A stretch of DNA of 48,491 nucleotides from Anaerolineales bacterium (GTDB taxonomy: Bacteria > Chloroflexota > Anaerolineae > Anaerolineales > Villigracilaceae), in assembly GCA_014379595.1 (NCBI GenBank), contig JACMLM010000041.1:1-48491 (forward strand), read 5' to 3'. The position numbers and the translations under genes are program-made. The notes beneath the pieces were generated by a model. That model saw only the letters and a program-made list of their open reading frames with translations, searched no databases and was not told the DNA's origin. Below, piece after piece: positions 30,836-41,070 of this stretch (within the stretch, counting starts at the first letter, position 1; the number at the start of each line of letters is the position of its first letter).

Positions 30836-32353
30836 TTAAGGGATTACCAACACGGATAACAGTTTATCCACCGCAGGGGCAAGGATGTTGAAGAACGGAG
30901 CAGGATAGAGTCCGATCCAGAACATAAAGACAAGCAAGGGAGCAACGGTGATGATCTCGCGCCAGTTAAGGTCTTTGAGTTCATGATGATGTGTGATCTC
31001 ACCAAGAGGACCAAGGAACATTTTCTGGAACATGTAAAGAATGTAGACTGCGGCCATAATAACGCCGATAGCAGATATACCTGCATACCATGCGCTTCCA
31101 ATTGCTTTAGAACCAAATGCACCAAGCAAAATAGTGAACTCACCCACGAAGCCGTTAAGACCGGGCAGACCCATGGAAGAAAGTGATGAAATCAACATGA
31201 CCGTGCCAAAGATGGGCATGATCTTCCACAAACCACCGTAGACTTTCAGCTCACGCGTGTGAGTCTGTTCATAGATCATACCGATCAGCAAAAATAATGC
31301 ACCTGTGCTAATTCCATGGTTGACCATTTGCAAAATCGCGCCAGCCACACCTTCTGGGTTCAAAGCGAACAAACCGAGCATAACGAAACCCAAATGGCTG
31401 ACTGATGAATAGGCAACTAATTTTTTAACATCTGCTTGTGCATAAGAAACCGCTGCGCCATAGATAATACCAATCGTAGCGAGGAGTGCGATCCACGGGG
31501 CGGCTTGTACGGTAGCTTCTGGGAAGAGCTGAATGTTGAAGCGCAGGAAACCATACGTTCCCATCTTCAATAAGACGCCTGCCAAAATGATAGAACCTGC
31601 TGTTGGCGCTTCCACGTGTGCATCAGGAAGCCATGAATGTAACGGCCACATTGGAACCTTGATGGCGAATGCGGCAGCGAAGGCAATGAACAAAAGCATT
31701 TGTGTTGCAGAAGTAATCTCACCTGACGAATACAGTCCAGGCAAAACAGCAAGCATGTCAGGAATATTGAAAGTTAAAGTTTTGACACCGAGGTACAGAA
31801 TGGCAACCAACATCAAAATGGAACCAGCCATTGTGTACAGGAAGAACTTGATCGCAGCATATACGCGGCGTGGACCACCCCATAAGCCGATCAGGAAGTA
31901 CATCGGTACAAGTGTGAATTCCCAGAAGATATAGAAGAGGAACAAATCTTGCGCGAGGAAAACACCTGTCATGCCTACTTCCAACAAAAGGAAGAAGATC
32001 ATGAAATCCTTGACGCGGTCTTCAATCGCAGTCCATGTGGAAAGAATGGAAATCGGAGTAAGAAATGCTGTCAGCAAAACCAGCAAAATGCTCAAGCCAT
32101 CTACAGCAAGATAATAATAAATATTCCATCCTGCCACCTGGATCCATGGATATTTTGCTTCGATCTGCAGATCGGGATTGGATGAATTAAATTGCGCGAA
32201 CACCCAAAGTGAAATAGCAAATGTGATCAGAGATGTGACCAGCGCAACCCAACGAATGGCGGCTTTGGATTCTGAATTCATAAAAAGAATCACAAGAACA
32301 CCGATGAGCGGAAAGAAGGTCAGAAGAGTAAGAGGTTGTAAGAGAAATTCCAT
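30836..32353 (-). CDS. nuoM: NADH-quinone oxidoreductase subunit M
   Basis: The 505-residue membrane subunit has about 14 helices. FFLLLEVGMTGVFLAQDLFL with the key Glu, KVPMWPLHSWLPDAHVEAPT with the channel Lys, LLKMGTYGFLRF and KLVAYSSVSHLGFVMLG are the usual NuoM motifs. It forms the second antiporter-like proton channel of complex I. Length equals that of typical bacterial homologues (about 500). It lies 40 nt before nuoN and 93 nt after nuoL, the latter gap holding a hairpin repeat. Confidence 0.97.
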   Translation of the reverse strand: MEFLLQPLTLLTFFPLIGVLVILFMNSESKAAIRWVALVTSLITFAISLWVFAQFNSSNPDLQIEAKYPWIQVAGWNIYYYLAVDGLSILLVLLTAFLTPISILSTWTAIEDRVKDFMIFFLLLEVGMTGVFLAQDLFLFYIFWEFTLVPMYFLIGLWGGPRRVYAAIKFFLYTMAGSILMLVAILYLGVKTLTFNIPDMLAVLPGLYSSGEITSATQMLLFIAFAAAFAIKVPMWPLHSWLPDAHVEAPTAGSIILAGVLLKMGTYGFLRFNIQLFPEATVQAAPWIALLATIGIIYGAAVSYAQADVKKLVAYSSVSHLGFVMLGLFALNPEGVAGAILQMVNHGISTGALFLLIGMIYEQTHTRELKVYGGLWKIMPIFGTVMLISSLSSMGLPGLNGFVGEFTILLGAFGSKAIGSAWYAGISAIGVIMAAVYILYMFQKMFLGPLGEITHHHELKDLNWREIITVAPLLVFMFWIGLYPAPFFNILAPAVDKLLSVLVIP

Positions 32354-32383
32354 GTTCTATCCTCGAAAACAAAATCGTTGGAA

Positions 32384-32448
32384 AGTTGAAAGGTTGGAAA
32401 GTTTGCAGGTTTTAACCTGCAAACTTTTAAACCTGTAACCTTCAACTT
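32384..32448. repeat. Nested inverted repeat between nuoL and nuoM
   Basis: AAAGTTTGCAGGTT and AACCTGCAAACTTT form a 14-bp stem with a 2-nt loop. Outer arms AAGTTGAAAGGTT and AACCTTCAACTT pair as well. The right outer arm runs into the nuoL stop codon. It could attenuate or stabilise the nuo mRNA. Confidence 0.7.
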
Positions 32449-34678
32449 ACTTAAAGATGAGATATCCTAAAATCAAAACGACGCCTAACATAACAGATAA
32501 TGCATACGAACGCACGAAACCATTCTGGACCTTACGCATGGCTGCCGAGACCCATTGAGTTGCATCAGCCAACCAGTTCGCGAAGGCGTCTATTACTTTT
32601 TGATCGGCGTAGCGATTCAACCCGATCTCGCTGACCCAGTTATAAGTTCCAGCGATGACCTTATCATGTACAAAGTCGTGCCAGAAACGCCAGTCAATTA
32701 CATCTGCAAGGAAATAAGATATTTTCGTAAAAGGTGTAATGATGAGGGCCTGATAAATCTCATCCACCATCCACTTACTTTCCATACCTTTGAAAATTGG
32801 ACCGAGCGGTTTCTTGAGCGGATCAGGTTGATTTACTTTCAATGGATTGCGGCCATAAATGAACCATGAAATTAAAATCGCAAGTAAAGCCAGAGCGGTA
32901 GAAATTCCTGCCACTTTCAAATCAAGCGGAAGTGATTCGACTTCGCCGATTGTATATCCCAGCCAATGACCAAGATTATGAAAGCCTTCAAACGGAAGAT
33001 TAAGTGCGCCTCCCGCTACCGATAAAACTGCCAGCACGACTAGCGGCAGGGTCATCACCTTTGGGCTTTCTTCTGCGTGTGCAGCGGCTTCATGTCTTGG
33101 CTCGCCAAAGAAGACCATCCAAATTTGACGTCCCATATAAAAGGCTGTCAGAAATGCAGCAGCGGTCAACAGCCAGTAAATCGTTGTGAAATGCAAACTC
33201 GCATCCAACAAAATTTCATCTTTAGACCAGAAACCTGCAAATGGAAAAATTCCTGCCAATGCAACTGTGCCGATCATATATAACCAAAATGTAACGGGCA
33301 TGGTTTTGCGAAGCCCGCCCATATTACGCATATCGCCTGGGTCAAATGTTTCGACAGACTCAACACGAGCTTCACCATGTTCGGCCTCATGGTCATCGTG
33401 ACCATGACTCACTTCTTCATGTCCTTCAACTTTACTTGGGATATTATTTTTCGCTTTTTTCTTTGGTTTCTCATCATGATGAGCATGAGCAGCGTGTTCA
33501 GCATGATGATGACCACGTTCAAGCCCAAGAATGACGGAGCCAGCAGAAAGGAATAATAAAGCCTTGAAGAAGGCATGTGTAATTAAGTGGAACATCCCAG
33601 CAACATATGCGCCCATTCCAACCGCAGCGACCATGAAACCAAGTTGTGAGATCGTGGAGTAAGCCAATACTTTCTTAATATCATATTGACCGACTGCAAT
33701 TGTTGCGGCAAACAGAGCCGTGACCGCACCTGTCATTGCTACAACATGTTGTGCGTCAGGAGCTGTCGCATAAATTGGTGCGGAACGTATAACAAGGTAT
33801 ACACCCGCCGTCACCATCGTGGCAGCATGGATCAATGCAGAGACAGGTGTTGGGCCAGCCATTGCGTCTGGGAGCCAGATGTAAAGCGGAATTTGTGCAG
33901 ATTTACCTGCAACACCCACCAGCAGAAAAAGTGTAATGGCTATAGTCACAGGAGAGTTAATCGCAGAGAGGGCACGAACACCTTCAAACACTTCATCGAA
34001 TTGAAGGGAATGAAAATTCCAAAACATGAGGAAAGCTGCGATCAGAAAACCAAAGTCACCAACACGGTTCACAATAAATGCTTTTTTAGCTGCATCAGAA
34101 TTGGCCCAGGAAGAACGGCCAAGAATATCCATCTCATACCAAAAGCCGATCAACAGGAAAGAACAAAGTCCCACGCCTTCCCACCCTACGAAGAGCATTA
34201 AGTAAGAGTCGCCGCTGACTAAAATCATCATCGAGGCAATGAACAGGTTCAAGAAAATAAAGAAGCGGCGGAAGCGTCCAACATCATTCTTAAAGCGGAC
34301 GTCTTCGTGCATATATCCAATGGCATAGATATGAATAAGTGTCCCTACGCCTGAAATGACCAGCATCATGGTAGTTGAGAGCGAGTCGATTCGGAAAGTC
34401 CAATCGAGGCTGAGTTGACCAATGTGAATCCATTCTGCCAAACGCCAGCGCATCATTTCTCCGTGATTGATGGAAACTGAATATGCCAACAGAACAGACA
34501 CGACGAACGCCGCTCCTGATGCAAGGCTTGCCACGGTGCCAACTGTCTTCTCGCTGAACTGCCTGCCGAAAATCAAGTTGATCAGCAAGCCAACGATAGG
34601 CGCGAAAACAAGCCACGGGGCGAGAAAGAAAAATCCTGAATTGATAGCTTCACTTAAGTGCATAAAAATCCTATCCAT
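32447..34678 (-). CDS. nuoL: NADH-quinone oxidoreductase subunit L with a His-rich loop
   Basis: At 743 residues this is longer than typical NuoL (about 610-650). Family motifs are intact: FVGWEGVGLCSFLLIGFW, then KSAQIPLYIWLPDAMAGPTP with the channel Lys, IKKVLAYSTISQLGFM, and the long C-terminal lateral helix region. Between helices, after SVILGLE (residue 387), an insertion of about 55 residues contains 12 His among Asp, Glu and Lys before DPGDMRNMGGLRK resumes the conserved sequence. The insert may bind metal; it should lie in an extramembrane loop. NuoL is the distal proton-pumping subunit of complex I. Confidence 0.96.
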   Translation of the reverse strand: MDRIFMHLSEAINSGFFFLAPWLVFAPIVGLLINLIFGRQFSEKTVGTVASLASGAAFVVSVLLAYSVSINHGEMMRWRLAEWIHIGQLSLDWTFRIDSLSTTMMLVISGVGTLIHIYAIGYMHEDVRFKNDVGRFRRFFIFLNLFIASMMILVSGDSYLMLFVGWEGVGLCSFLLIGFWYEMDILGRSSWANSDAAKKAFIVNRVGDFGFLIAAFLMFWNFHSLQFDEVFEGVRALSAINSPVTIAITLFLLVGVAGKSAQIPLYIWLPDAMAGPTPVSALIHAATMVTAGVYLVIRSAPIYATAPDAQHVVAMTGAVTALFAATIAVGQYDIKKVLAYSTISQLGFMVAAVGMGAYVAGMFHLITHAFFKALLFLSAGSVILGLERGHHHAEHAAHAHHDEKPKKKAKNNIPSKVEGHEEVSHGHDDHEAEHGEARVESVETFDPGDMRNMGGLRKTMPVTFWLYMIGTVALAGIFPFAGFWSKDEILLDASLHFTTIYWLLTAAAFLTAFYMGRQIWMVFFGEPRHEAAAHAEESPKVMTLPLVVLAVLSVAGGALNLPFEGFHNLGHWLGYTIGEVESLPLDLKVAGISTALALLAILISWFIYGRNPLKVNQPDPLKKPLGPIFKGMESKWMVDEIYQALIITPFTKISYFLADVIDWRFWHDFVHDKVIAGTYNWVSEIGLNRYADQKVIDAFANWLADATQWVSAAMRKVQNGFVRSYALSVMLGVVLILGYLIFK

Positions 34679-34681
34679 TTC

Positions 34682-34833
34682 GGTGGTCGAGTAGCGAGCG
34701 CTTTTGCGAGCATATCGAGACTACCAGTTTGATTCAAAATTAAAGTTTTCATGTAATTCGTGGTCTCGATATGCCTTTCGCACACCGCCCTGCGTTCGGT
34801 GCAGGGAAGAACGCTCAAGGCTACTCGACCACC
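34682..34833. repeat. Head-to-head pair of GGTGGTCGAGTAGC palindromic repeats between nuoK and nuoL
   Basis: GGTGGTCGAGTAGC (34682-34695) is repeated as its exact complement at 34820-34833. Inner parts (CATATCGAGACTACCA and TGGTCTCGATATGC) also pair, so two copies of a roughly 50-bp element lie in opposite directions. The nuoK stop is 7 nt from the right edge. No gene lies inside. Confidence 0.8.
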
Positions 34834-34840
34834 AGATTAC

Positions 34841-35143
34841 TTATCCTTTCAAGGAATTCATATCATCAATATTAATATTCTTCTTAGTCTTGAATATTTC
34901 AACGATCAAAGCAAGACCTACCGCCACTTCCGCTGCGGCTACAGCAATCACGAAGAATACAAAGATCTGACCATCAAAACTTTTGTGAACGCTGGAAAAA
35001 GCAACAAAGGCAAGGTTGCCCGCGTTGAGCATCAACTCAATCGACATGAAAATGATCAAGGGGTTACGGCGGATGAGCACGCCCAATGCGCCGATGGTGA
35101 ACAAAATAGCAGAGAGGATAATGTAATAGTCAACAGGTACCAT
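34841..35143 (-). CDS. nuoK: NADH-quinone oxidoreductase subunit K
   Basis: The 100-residue protein has three membrane helices and the conserved block [25 protein letters not shown], in which the helix glutamates serve the proton path, followed by [19 protein letters not shown] with the second Glu. The size is the family norm. The ATG overlaps the nuoJ stop by one nucleotide (TAATG), so translation is coupled. It sits in the membrane arm next to NuoJ and NuoA. Confidence 0.97.
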   Translation of the reverse strand: MVPVDYYIILSAILFTIGALGVLIRRNPLIIFMSIELMLNAGNLAFVAFSSVHKSFDGQIFVFFVIAVAAAEVAVGLALIVEIFKTKKNINIDDMNSLKG

Positions 35144-35667
35144 TATTTTGCTCCTGCCTTTTCCTGCTTGGTCAAAACAATCGCGCCTACCATCGCGACC
35201 AACAACAAAATAGATGTCACTTCAAATGGCAGCAGAAATTCATTGAACAAGGTCATCGCCATCTCGCGCAGGTTCTCCATTGAATTCGTAGCAAGTTCAG
35301 GCGCAGTAATTACTGCACTGGAACTGGCTCGTGCAAACACAAGATAAATTGATTCCACAGCAAGAATGACTGCTAATAAAATGGCTAATGGTTTCTGCCA
35401 CGGCAATGAATTTGAAGGAGCAAGATTTTCCGTACCCAATAACATGATAACGAAAAGGAACAATACCATGATCGCGCCTGCATATACCGTGATCTGAGAC
35501 ATGGCGATGAACGGCGCACCAAGCAACAAATAGAAGACAGCCACTGTCACGAAGTTGAGCACTAGGAACAAAGCTGAATACACAGCATTGTTGCTAAACA
35601 ACATGCCAAGCGCAGAAGCAAGGGTAATGAGTGAGAGTACAAGGAAAACAATTAAGTCGGCATTCAT
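35143..35667 (-). CDS. nuoJ: NADH-quinone oxidoreductase subunit J
   Basis: The 174-residue membrane subunit has five helices and the characteristic stretch [20 protein letters not shown] followed by [14 protein letters not shown], the helix with a pi-bulge that couples quinone reduction to proton pumping. It is of normal length. It is translationally coupled to nuoK and lies 35 nt after nuoI. Loops and termini are poorly conserved as usual in this family. Confidence 0.96.
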   Translation of the reverse strand: MNADLIVFLVLSLITLASALGMLFSNNAVYSALFLVLNFVTVAVFYLLLGAPFIAMSQITVYAGAIMVLFLFVIMLLGTENLAPSNSLPWQKPLAILLAVILAVESIYLVFARASSSAVITAPELATNSMENLREMAMTLFNEFLLPFEVTSILLLVAMVGAIVLTKQEKAGAK

Positions 35668-35702
35668 AGATACCTTTTAAATAAGTAAAGAATTACTACT
35701 TA

Positions 35703-36224
35703 CTAATCACTTGGGTCCTTCATATCAGGTACTGAACGTGTATACACACCTGCATCCACTTTGCGTGGCGTCAGCATCTCTGCTGTTTGAACAGGCTCAA
35801 GTAAAAAGTCCTTCGTGTAAATAGCTTGTTTGCGGTCTGTGAACGAAAGCTCGTAGTTGTCACCTAGAACAATTGCTTCTGTTGGGCAGGCATCTTCGCA
35901 GAAGCCGCAATAGATACAGCGCAGCATATTGATCTCGTAGGTGGAAGCATATCGCTGTCCAGGAGAGAAGCGCTTTTCATCGGTATTCTCAGATGATTCG
36001 ACGAAGATCGCATCTGCAGGGCAGGCTGCTGCACAGAGGGAACATCCAATGCATTTTTCGAGGCCGTCATCATAACGCTTCAATACATGCCGCCCACGAA
36101 AACGTGGACGCACTGGCCGTTTCTCTTCGGGATATTGATACGTTACAGTCGGCTCGAACAAAAAGGAACGGAGTGTCTCAGCGAGGCCGCGCCCAAGTTC
36201 AATTACAGGATCAAACACGCCCAT
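35703..36224 (-). CDS. nuoI: NADH-quinone oxidoreductase subunit I
   Basis: The 173-residue ferredoxin-like subunit has two complete tetranuclear cluster motifs, CIGCSLCAAACP and CIYCGFCEDACP (clusters N6a and N6b), which pass electrons from NuoG to NuoB. An amphipathic N-terminus (residues 1-25) attaches it to NuoH. The start overlaps the nuoH 3' end by 14 nt. The C-terminal tail after residue 140 is variable and of unknown role. Confidence 0.97.
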   Translation of the reverse strand: MGVFDPVIELGRGLAETLRSFLFEPTVTYQYPEEKRPVRPRFRGRHVLKRYDDGLEKCIGCSLCAAACPADAIFVESSENTDEKRFSPGQRYASTYEINMLRCIYCGFCEDACPTEAIVLGDNYELSFTDRKQAIYTKDFLLEPVQTAEMLTPRKVDAGVYTRSVPDMKDPSD

Positions 36225-37347
36225 GAGATTTTCTCCTTAGATCACGATAAATGAACATCACCGCCACCATCGCACTAAAAATGGAAAGTACGGGAATGCT
36301 CCAAAAATACAATTGACTATGATATTTATCTACAAACACAATACCTGTGGCAGTGATGAAAACCACCACAAGTGAAAGCGGCAGGAGTATTTTCCAACCG
36401 AAAGCCATCAAACGGTCATAACGAATGCGCGGCCAGGTGGCCCGCACCCAAATCATAAAGAATAATAGAACAAATACTTTCAAAAACAAATATACGGGTC
36501 CAAGCAGAGGAAATTTATCAACGCCGGGCCCAAGATATCCGCCAAAGAATAAAGTCGCCATGATCATGCTGATCACGATCATCTTCTGATATTCCGCCAT
36601 AAAGAATAAGGCGAACTTCATGCCAGAATATTCCGAATGGAAGCCTGCTGTCAATTCCTGTTCGGCTTCAGGCATATCAAAAGGAGCACGGTTGACTTCT
36701 GCAAGTGTGGCGATCCAAAAGATCAACGCACCCACAGGCTGTATCACTACAAACCACATCCCTTTTTGAGCATTGACGATTTCAATCAAATTCATTGAAC
36801 CGCCATCTGGGTTTGCTAAGCCACTCAGGATAATTGCAGCTGCAATGGATAGACCAAGTGCAAGCTCATAAGAAATCATCTGTGCTGAAGAACGAATACC
36901 GCCCAACATGGCATATTTATTATTGCTTGACCATCCTGCCAGCACGATGCCATATACACTAATGGAAGCAATCGACATGATATACAACACGCCAACATTA
37001 ATATTTGCAACATGTAAATTGATCTCGCGGCCAAATAGATTGAATGATGTGCCAAGCGGCACGACCGCAGCAAGAATCAGTGAAGGCACAACTGTTAAAA
37101 CAGGTGCAAGCACAAATATCACCTTATAAACCCGCCCTGGTGTAAATTCTTCCTTGAATATCAACTTGACCGCATCTGCAATGGGTTGAAGCAAACCTTG
37201 TGGCCCTGCTCGATTCGGTCCAACGCGTACCTGCATGCGTGCCAACGCACGGCGTTCATACCAGGTGAGGTATGCAAAACCTGTTAACAAAATCAGGCAA
37301 AGTACAAATCCTTTAATAACAACTTCGAGCCAGAAAGTCCAATCCAT
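36211..37347 (-). CDS. nuoH: NADH-quinone oxidoreductase subunit H
   Basis: The 378-residue membrane subunit has about 8-9 helices. [22 protein letters not shown] and [13 protein letters not shown] form the quinone-site loop, and [24 protein letters not shown] is the diagnostic NuoH block lining the quinone channel. It anchors the peripheral arm. It is slightly longer than the E. coli protein because of an extended second loop. The ATG overlaps the nuoG stop by one nucleotide. Confidence 0.97.
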   Translation of the reverse strand: MDWTFWLEVVIKGFVLCLILLTGFAYLTWYERRALARMQVRVGPNRAGPQGLLQPIADAVKLIFKEEFTPGRVYKVIFVLAPVLTVVPSLILAAVVPLGTSFNLFGREINLHVANINVGVLYIMSIASISVYGIVLAGWSSNNKYAMLGGIRSSAQMISYELALGLSIAAAIILSGLANPDGGSMNLIEIVNAQKGMWFVVIQPVGALIFWIATLAEVNRAPFDMPEAEQELTAGFHSEYSGMKFALFFMAEYQKMIVISMIMATLFFGGYLGPGVDKFPLLGPVYLFLKVFVLLFFMIWVRATWPRIRYDRLMAFGWKILLPLSLVVVFITATGIVFVDKYHSQLYFWSIPVLSIFSAMVAVMFIYRDLRRKSHGRV

Positions 37348-39812
37348 TACTTCACCTTCCCTAATTGCACGACACTTGCCGCAACAGGTTCACGGATCGC
37401 GATGCCCATACTACGCGGTACCAACGCCACACTCGTTGAGATCGTATCGTCCAACTTTACAACCCCTTCACTGCTCACACCATCAAAACTGATCTTCACG
37501 AGTGCGCCTTCCACCACGCCAAGTTTTTTCGCTGCAGTTGGGTGCAATGTAACAGTCGCTTCACCGATACGCTGGTGGAGCAATTGCGCGGGATTAACGG
37601 TCACGCCGCGATCATATAATTTATTGACAGGTACAGCCAACAACTCTTTTTCTTTTGGACGAAGGGCCGCTTCTTTTCTGACCTTTGGAATGCGCACTGT
37701 TGCACCAGTCTGAGCGGTCGGGGCGAGTTGCACACCCAAACCCTTCATGTTCTCATAAGTTGTGCCGCCATAGTACATATCCCCGCGCCCAACAATCGGC
37801 CACTGATCATGTACTTCGGCAAGTTTTTCATAACTTAAATCTGTAAAAGCATCCAACGAATTCGCAAGAATATCAAACACCACAGAAACTGATGAACCTT
37901 CGAGGATAACACCCATCTGCCTGCCCAGTATCGAAGTGATCACAAAGTCTGGTTTGGTATCGCCTTTGACCGGTACAGCCGCATAAAATCTTTGTACACG
38001 GCGTTCACCAGATGTATAAGTACCTTCACGTTCTGTAAAAGCCTGTGCAGCGAAAACTACATCTGCAATTTCTGTGGTGGCAGTTTCGAGTATATCCTGC
38101 ACGGCCACAAACTTTGCACCTTTTAGGGCCTTAGCCAAAGCAGGTGAATCACCAACAGGGTCAGCTCCTACAATATAAACAGCTTTTCCTTTAAGGGCCT
38201 GTTCCAGATCAGGCTCCGGGCGGAAACCAACTTCCCAGGCGCCTTGATCATTCGCACGTCCCCACACACCGATCAAACCATTATTCGGCTTGCCGATATG
38301 TTCAGTCTCTTTCAAAAGTGTGGCACACGCAGATGCGAGTCCAGTAGAACCATTCAGCCCTAGTCCTTCGTTGCCATAAAAAATAATGGCATTCTTCGCC
38401 TTCGCGAACTCGTCAGCAATTTTGCCTTTCTTGCTTAGGTCGTTAACTGTCTTTATTTCATCACCATATGCATAACGGATGATGTGTTTTGCAAATCGAT
38501 CCATCTTGGTCGAGCGCGGGTTTGCAACGATAAGTGTCGCGCCGCGATCTGCAGCTTGTTTCACGCGCAACCACCAGATGGGGGCTTCCTGATACATATC
38601 TGAAGCAACAACCAGGATCGCATCGCCTGAGCCCATCTTGCCGATGTTTGTTCCCTGCCCTACACCCACAAGAGCAGTTACATCGCCGCCGCCCATGTCA
38701 GAGTACATAATGGCTGTGCCACCGGCATGGTCAGCCAAGGACTTCAAATTGAAAAGGTCTTCATTTGCAAGTCGGCCTGAGGCCAATACTACAAAATCCT
38801 TTTTCGCTTTGGAGAAATTCTCTGCGGCAAATTTGGTTGCTGCATCCCATGAAGCGCGCGTTAATTTATCATCCTTGCGGATCAGTGGTTTGGTTAATCG
38901 TTTCTTGCTCTCTACATAGTGATATGCAAAACGGCCTTTGTCGCACAGCCAGATCTCATTTACTTCTTCATTCTGGCGCGGCATGATACGCTTCACAACG
39001 ATGTCGCCGCCTGCTTTTACTTCGCGACGGGTATTGATCGTGGTATTGCATCCCACAGGACATTGCGTACAAACGGAGGCCTGTGCCTGTAATTCCCAAG
39101 GTCGGGCAGCAAAGCGGAAGTCTGTAGTGGTCAATGCACCCACTGGACAGATGTCAGTGGTATTGCCTGAGAAAACGGAATCAAATCCGGGGTCCGATAG
39201 TGAAACGATCTGTGTACTTCTTCCGCGCTCATCGAAGCCGAGAACTGATTCGCCGACGACTTCATCCTGAAAGCGGATACAGCGCGCACATTGAATGCAG
39301 CGCTCGCGGTCAAGCCAGATCAATTCGCCAAGAGGAACCAGTTTATCTAGACGTAATTTCTCGTCATAAATGAAGCGGCTTTTTCCGGGGCCGTGAGCCA
39401 TCGTCAAATTCTGAAGCGGACATTCGCCGCCTTTGTCACAGATCGGGCAATCCAGTGGATGCGAAGTAAGTAGGAATTCAACGGTACTTTTTTGACCAGC
39501 GTCTGCTTTATCAGTTGTGGTTAAAACAACCATGCCTTCTGAGACAGTGTTGGTGCAAGCAGTTTCCAGTTTGGGCATGAATTGAATTTTAGGCTGCCCA
39601 TTTTCCATTACTACCTGACCTGTTGCACGATCGATTACAGGACGGCCAACTTCAACCAAACACATGCGGCACATGCCGACAGGTGCAAGTTTTGGATGAT
39701 GACAAAAGACAGGGATATCAATACCTGCCATTTTGGCTGCATCTACAACATTCGTCCCATCCGGGGCCGTTACATTTATTCCATTAATTGATAGCGTGAC
39801 TTGTTTCGTCAT
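37347..39812 (-). CDS. nuoG: NADH-quinone oxidoreductase subunit G (molybdopterin-like Fe-S subunit)
   Basis: The 821-residue protein has an N-terminal binuclear cluster site (Cys37, Cys48, Cys51, Cys86), the His-Cys3 N5 site ([16 protein letters not shown]), the N4 site (CIQCARC with CPVGAL), and CTQCPVGCN plus a later Cys, the ligands of the off-path cluster N7 that many bacteria keep. The rest is a molybdopterin-oxidoreductase-like domain without cofactor function. It conducts electrons from NuoF/E to NuoI in the peripheral arm. Its start lies 10 nt after the nuoF stop. Confidence 0.96.
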   Translation of the reverse strand: MTKQVTLSINGINVTAPDGTNVVDAAKMAGIDIPVFCHHPKLAPVGMCRMCLVEVGRPVIDRATGQVVMENGQPKIQFMPKLETACTNTVSEGMVVLTTTDKADAGQKSTVEFLLTSHPLDCPICDKGGECPLQNLTMAHGPGKSRFIYDEKLRLDKLVPLGELIWLDRERCIQCARCIRFQDEVVGESVLGFDERGRSTQIVSLSDPGFDSVFSGNTTDICPVGALTTTDFRFAARPWELQAQASVCTQCPVGCNTTINTRREVKAGGDIVVKRIMPRQNEEVNEIWLCDKGRFAYHYVESKKRLTKPLIRKDDKLTRASWDAATKFAAENFSKAKKDFVVLASGRLANEDLFNLKSLADHAGGTAIMYSDMGGGDVTALVGVGQGTNIGKMGSGDAILVVASDMYQEAPIWWLRVKQAADRGATLIVANPRSTKMDRFAKHIIRYAYGDEIKTVNDLSKKGKIADEFAKAKNAIIFYGNEGLGLNGSTGLASACATLLKETEHIGKPNNGLIGVWGRANDQGAWEVGFRPEPDLEQALKGKAVYIVGADPVGDSPALAKALKGAKFVAVQDILETATTEIADVVFAAQAFTEREGTYTSGERRVQRFYAAVPVKGDTKPDFVITSILGRQMGVILEGSSVSVVFDILANSLDAFTDLSYEKLAEVHDQWPIVGRGDMYYGGTTYENMKGLGVQLAPTAQTGATVRIPKVRKEAALRPKEKELLAVPVNKLYDRGVTVNPAQLLHQRIGEATVTLHPTAAKKLGVVEGALVKISFDGVSSEGVVKLDDTISTSVALVPRSMGIAIREPVAASVVQLGKVK

Positions 39813-39822
39813 GCGTGCTCCA

Positions 39823-41070
39823 TTAAGCCTTTACCGCTTTTTTGAAATCTTGCGGGAATCTTTCAATACCAGTTGTCACAGCTGTGGTTGCAAAATCACC
39901 AAGGGCACAAAGACATTTCCCTTGCATTTGTTTTGCCACATTCAAGAGCAGGTCTACATCCCCAGTTGAAGCATGCCCATCATTAAGACGGTGGGTAATA
40001 TTCTGCATCCAATATGTGCCTTCACGACAAGGTGTGCATTTGCCGCAGGATTCGTGTTTGAAGAAATGAACTGTCTTGTTAACAACCCATTGAATATTGA
40101 CAGTATCATCCAACACAATAATTGAAGCAGAACCAAGTTCCGCGCCAACTGTGCGTACAGATGCGTAATCCATTGGTGTATCAAGAACTTTATCATCTAC
40201 AACAATGAGCGATGAGGAAGCACCAGCCGGCATAATTGCCTTTACCGGGCGGCCTTCCTGAACTCCGCCTGCATGTTCATAGATCAACTGACGGAAAGTT
40301 GTGCCGAACGGCAATTCATAATTACCGGGTTTACGCACACGGCCAGAAAGTGAGAATATTTTCACGCCTGGGCTGTCTTGTGTGCCAATTGCCTTATACC
40401 ACTCTGCGCCATTCGCGAGAATCATCGGAACATTTGTAAATGTTTCTACATTATTAATAATAGTTGGCTTGCCATATAAACCAAATGAAGGCGGGAACGG
40501 CGGACGCACACGAGGCTGTCCGCGTTTGCCTTCGAGCGATTCAAGCAACGCTGTCTCTTCACCGCAGATATATGCGCCTGCACCAAGGTGTGTATAAATT
40601 TTCAGCGAATATTCAGTGCCGAACAGTTTGTCACCGAGATAGCCAGCGTTTTCCATTTCCGCGATCTTTTCATCGAGGAAGGCGGCTAATTCCCAGAACT
40701 CACCACGCAAATAAACATAGGCCACGGTCGCACCGACAGCATAGCTGGCAAGTGCAAGTCCTTCCAAAAACTGGAAGGGATTGCTTTCCATGATCTCGCG
40801 GTCTTTGAATGTACCAGGCTCGGATTCATCAGCATTGGCAACTACATAATGAGGCCAATTCTTATTATCAATGAAAGACCACTTCATACCAGTAGGAAAG
40901 CCTGCACCGCCGCGTCCACGCAGACCTGAATTCTTAACTACATCGGTCACTTCGGTTGGCTTCATTTTTGTAACAGCATTCTTAAAGGCTGCCAAACCGC
41001 CATTTTTCTTGTAAACATTAAATTTATTAAGATCAGGAATATCACGATGACGAAGGAGAATATATGACAT
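39823..41070 (-). CDS. nuoF: NADH-quinone oxidoreductase subunit F
   Basis: The 415-residue flavoprotein has RGRGGAGFPTGMKW (nucleotide loop), the FMN segment YVVANADESEPGTFKDREIM, ICGEETALLESLEGKRGQPR, and the N3 cluster motif ESCGKCTPCREGTYWM with a later Cys. It oxidises NADH and passes electrons to FMN and the Fe-S chain. Presence of this subunit with NuoE and NuoG shows that the complex accepts NADH, unlike ferredoxin-linked short complexes. The ATG overlaps the nuoE stop (TAATG). Confidence 0.97.
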   Translation of the reverse strand: MSYILLRHRDIPDLNKFNVYKKNGGLAAFKNAVTKMKPTEVTDVVKNSGLRGRGGAGFPTGMKWSFIDNKNWPHYVVANADESEPGTFKDREIMESNPFQFLEGLALASYAVGATVAYVYLRGEFWELAAFLDEKIAEMENAGYLGDKLFGTEYSLKIYTHLGAGAYICGEETALLESLEGKRGQPRVRPPFPPSFGLYGKPTIINNVETFTNVPMILANGAEWYKAIGTQDSPGVKIFSLSGRVRKPGNYELPFGTTFRQLIYEHAGGVQEGRPVKAIMPAGASSSLIVVDDKVLDTPMDYASVRTVGAELGSASIIVLDDTVNIQWVVNKTVHFFKHESCGKCTPCREGTYWMQNITHRLNDGHASTGDVDLLLNVAKQMQGKCLCALGDFATTAVTTGIERFPQDFKKAVKA

